Shown here in pieces: positions 5,204 to 6,798 of a stretch of 6,798 bases of DNA. The position numbers and the translations under genes are program-made. Origin of the DNA: an uncultured Lachnospira sp. (GTDB lineage Bacteria > Bacillota > Clostridia > Lachnospirales > Lachnospiraceae); NCBI GenBank assembly GCA_934358235.1, contig CAKRKK010000132.1:1-6798 (forward strand), given 5' to 3'. The notes beneath the pieces are model-generated. The model saw only the letters and a program-made list of their open reading frames with translations. It was not told where the DNA came from and searched no databases. Numbering within the stretch: position 1 is the first letter of the stretch; each line of letters opens with the position of its first letter.

Positions 5204-6207
5204 GAAGGATAAATTGGTTTCTGCCGGTATTTCTCATATCATATGTTGTGCTTAGTGCTGCAGCAGGAATACTTATAGGTGTTTTAACTGCTATGGGGAT
5301 AGCATTGCCACTATGGATTCTATATGTTGTTGGTGAAGCTGTTACTATTGTGATAGCTCTTGTATACATATTGGTTTCAAGAATCAGCATAAGAAAAGAT
5401 ATGCAGTATAAGCTTATAGGTATTAAGGATGTTATTATGTCAGTTCTTACAGGGTATCTGTTTATACCTCTGGTATTATTCCTTAACAATATTACCATGC
5501 TTTTTTCTAACAATTATGTGAAGGATTCAGCGCAGGGACTTTCAGCGTTTCCATATCCTGTACAGGTTATACTTATAGCTGTTATTCCTCCACTAGTAGA
5601 GGAATTCGTGTTCAGAGGCCTGTTTTACGGAGCTTATAGAAAACACGGCGTGCTTAAGGCTGCTGTTATGAGTGGAATTATATTCGGAATATTTCATCTT
5701 AATATCAACCAGTTTGCTTATGCATTTGCGATTGGAATTATATTTGCATATATGGTAGAAGCAACCGGTTCAATATGGTCATCAGTATGTGCGCACTTTG
5801 CAATCAATACATTTTCAATAACTGTTATACAGATATTGAAGTTATGTGGTGCGTATGAGCTGGCATCACAGACAGAGACATCACAGCTTGCTGTTGATTC
5901 AGTTGGTACAAGATTAGCAGGTATTGTTATGATGTTTGTGCTTGCTGTTGTATTTACAGCATTGGCAGTATTGTGCATAAGAAATATGGCGAAAAGACAT
6001 GGAAGGCTTGATATATTAAAGAACAGCTTTAAACGGACTTCTGATTATGCATACGAAGAAACGGCGGATAAGGAAGCATCGGATGAAGCGGTGTCAGACA
6101 GCCGCAAGGTTAGCAGCACAGACAATGGACATATTGTGACAATTCCGGCTGTAGTCACTATTATTGCAAGCATAGCGTATATGATTATAATGGAATTGAT
6201 GAATTAA
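5194..6207 (+). CDS. CPBP family intramembrane glutamic endopeptidase
   Basis: A 337-residue multi-spanning protein of the CPBP/Abi family (PF02517; Rce1-like), which includes CAAX prenyl proteases and bacteriocin immunity proteins. The motifs are complete: EEFVFR at 136-141 (Glu136, Glu137, Arg141), FGIFH ending at His168, and AHFAIN at 200-205 (His201, Asn205). Hydrophobic spans lie at about 9-33, 37-62, 80-104, 122-135, 155-168, 173-188, 196-215 and 241-263. After the core is a charged, probably cytosolic linker (about 266-315, many Asp, Glu, Lys, Ser) and one final span (317-334), an extension beyond the catalytic core. The ATG lies inside the last codons of ridA, with GGAAG 7 bases upstream; the next in-frame Met would remove the first span. 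Substrate unknown. A terminator follows. Confidence 0.93.
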   Translation: MEVRRINWFLPVFLISYVVLSAAAGILIGVLTAMGIALPLWILYVVGEAVTIVIALVYILVSRISIRKDMQYKLIGIKDVIMSVLTGYLFIPLVLFLNNITMLFSNNYVKDSAQGLSAFPYPVQVILIAVIPPLVEEFVFRGLFYGAYRKHGVLKAAVMSGIIFGIFHLNINQFAYAFAIGIIFAYMVEATGSIWSSVCAHFAINTFSITVIQILKLCGAYELASQTETSQLAVDSVGTRLAGIVMMFVLAVVFTALAVLCIRNMAKRHGRLDILKNSFKRTSDYAYEETADKEASDEAVSDSRKVSSTDNGHIVTIPAVVTIIASIAYMIIMELMN

Positions 6208-6244
6208 CATATTAAAAATGTAATTATATAAGTTAACATAATAA

Positions 6245-6291
6245 AAAGAGATTTCAGACGTTGCACAAACAGTCTGGAATCTCTTTCTTTT
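6245..6291. terminator. Bidirectional intrinsic terminator
   Basis: AAAGAGATTTCAGAC (6245-6259) pairs with GTCTGGAATCTCTTT (6272-6286), 15 pairs with one T-G wobble, around a 12-base loop. On the plus strand the stem is followed by CTTTT; on the minus strand the complement of 6240-6247 gives a T-rich run. It can therefore end both the ridA-protease transcript and the convergent yjfB-like transcript. Confidence 0.85.
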
Positions 6292-6384
6292 GTTAAGTCA
6301 TTGAGTTATTGCAGCTTAGTATTGCATTAGTAATGCGTAGCTTAAGCTGTAATTGTCTGTTACCTCCTGATTAAGCTGTACTTA

Positions 6385-6570
6385 TCAGATTCTTATATCA
6401 ATATTCTGTCCTAATCCAGGATTAACAGAAGCCTCCATCATCTTAGTAAGACCATCACCGTTGGTTTCTAATGTGTCAAGTGACTGCTTTAGAACAGCAA
6501 CCTGGACATCGTTAACAAGCTGTGTGGAACTAAGAGCGGTTGAAAGACCAGCTACATCCATTATATCCAT
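6385..6570 (-). CDS. YjfB family putative motility protein
   Basis: A 61-residue protein with the YjfB family layout (PF14070). It has an N-terminal MDIxxLSTALSSTQL-like segment, then VQVAVLKQSLDTLE (22-35), an amphipathic helix (LTKMMEASVNP, 41-51) and the conserved C-terminal 'P-LG-NIDI' (51-59). The family is small, cytosolic, common in flagellated Firmicutes and labelled putative motility protein; its molecular role is unknown. The start at 6570 is chosen because GGAG lies 6 bases upstream and the family begins here; an open frame further upstream has no family similarity. The gene is convergent with the protease gene and stops about 100 bases from the shared terminator. Confidence 0.9.
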   Translation of the reverse strand: MDIMDVAGLSTALSSTQLVNDVQVAVLKQSLDTLETNGDGLTKMMEASVNPGLGQNIDIRI

Positions 6571-6660
6571 AGTAATCTCCATTTCTGTGCATGTATAATT
6601 GTTTCTTAAGATGACTGGCATAAAAACGTACCCTGATGCCTGCATCATTGTTATAATTAA

Positions 6661-6689
6661 ATTGTAGCCTGTAATCTGCCAAAAAGCAA
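6661..6689 (-). promoter_or_regulatory. Candidate sigma-A promoter of the yjfB-like gene
   Basis: On the minus strand TTGCTT (6689-6684) and TACAAT (6666-6661) are 17 bases apart. The leader would be about 85 bases and contains a small hairpin (TGATGC/GCATCA, around 6631-6646). I looked for a flagellar sigma-D type promoter (TAAA, then CCGATA) and saw none. Confidence 0.5.
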
Positions 6690-6705
6690 CAGCATATACG
6701 AAAAT

Positions 6706-6781
6706 AATTATATGATGTAAGTGTCAAAAGTATAAATTGCGTTTGTGCTCGCACAAATAAGCAATTTATACTTATTGACAC
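6706..6781. repeat. Hairpin repeat element, copy 2 (possibly cut by the window edge)
   Basis: The left end (6706-6730) matches the left end of copy 1 (526-550) at 21 of 25 positions, sharing atatgatgt and gtcaaaag. From 6721 it folds into one long hairpin. GTGTCAAAAGTATAAATTGC (6721-6740) pairs with 6761-6781 with a single bulged A (6774), and TTTGTGC (6742-6748) pairs with GCACAAA (6751-6757) around a TC loop. No T-tract follows on either strand, so it is not a normal terminator. The internal sequence differs completely from copy 1 and only the end is shared. It lies upstream of the yjfB-like promoter. Whether it continues past the window edge cannot be told. Confidence 0.7.
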
Positions 6782-6798
6782 GCCGAACACCGAAAACG

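Noticed and set aside
6530..6790. Minus-strand frame overlapping the yjfB-like start and the right-hand hairpin
   Set aside because: It crosses the predicted promoter and hairpin repeat and has no family features; the adjacent frame gives a clean YjfB match.

Overview
The window looks like chromosomal DNA from a low-GC Gram-positive anaerobe of the Clostridia, most likely a motile member of the Lachnospiraceae. This rests on the AT-rich base composition, strong AGGAGG-type ribosome binding sites, sigma-A style promoters, a YjfB-type motility-associated small protein, and the combination of CvfB, DUF2156 and YkgJ-type proteins. The family assignment is inference. No phage, plasmid or CRISPR genes are visible, and most genes are core or housekeeping in character.

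Left part (1-1440), minus strand: a P-II nitrogen regulator (4-342) with its own promoter, and a small polytopic membrane protein of unknown function (736-1278). The roughly 390-bp gap between them holds a non-coding element at about 527-734. It has imperfect terminal inverted repeats and three internal hairpins, one of them a perfect 20-bp stem, and a possible GTTA target duplication flanks it. A second hairpin element at the right edge of the window (6706-6781) starts with almost the same 25 bases, so the two appear to belong to one dispersed repeat family. This pair is the most interesting structure here.

Middle (1440-3735), plus strand: a promoter drives a two-gene operon of a DUF2156 (lysyltransferase C-terminal/GNAT-fold) protein and a cysteine-cluster YkgJ-like protein, joined by a TAATG stop/start overlap. 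After it, with a separate promoter, comes an unrecognised 139-residue acidic protein carrying a 12-bp tandem repeat. Then follows a tRNA-Gln(CUG) with a textbook promoter and intrinsic terminator.

Right part (3736-6798): cvfB/yitL-like S1-domain RNA-binding protein with its own terminator; then a RidA-type enamine/imine deaminase overlapping a CPBP-family intramembrane protease gene; then a bidirectional terminator shared with the convergent yjfB-like gene on the minus strand. The far right end is the second hairpin repeat, cut by the window edge or ending close to it.

Apart from the two operons, the genes look independently transcribed and functionally unrelated: nitrogen sensing, translation/RNA binding, metabolite damage control, membrane proteolysis and motility.
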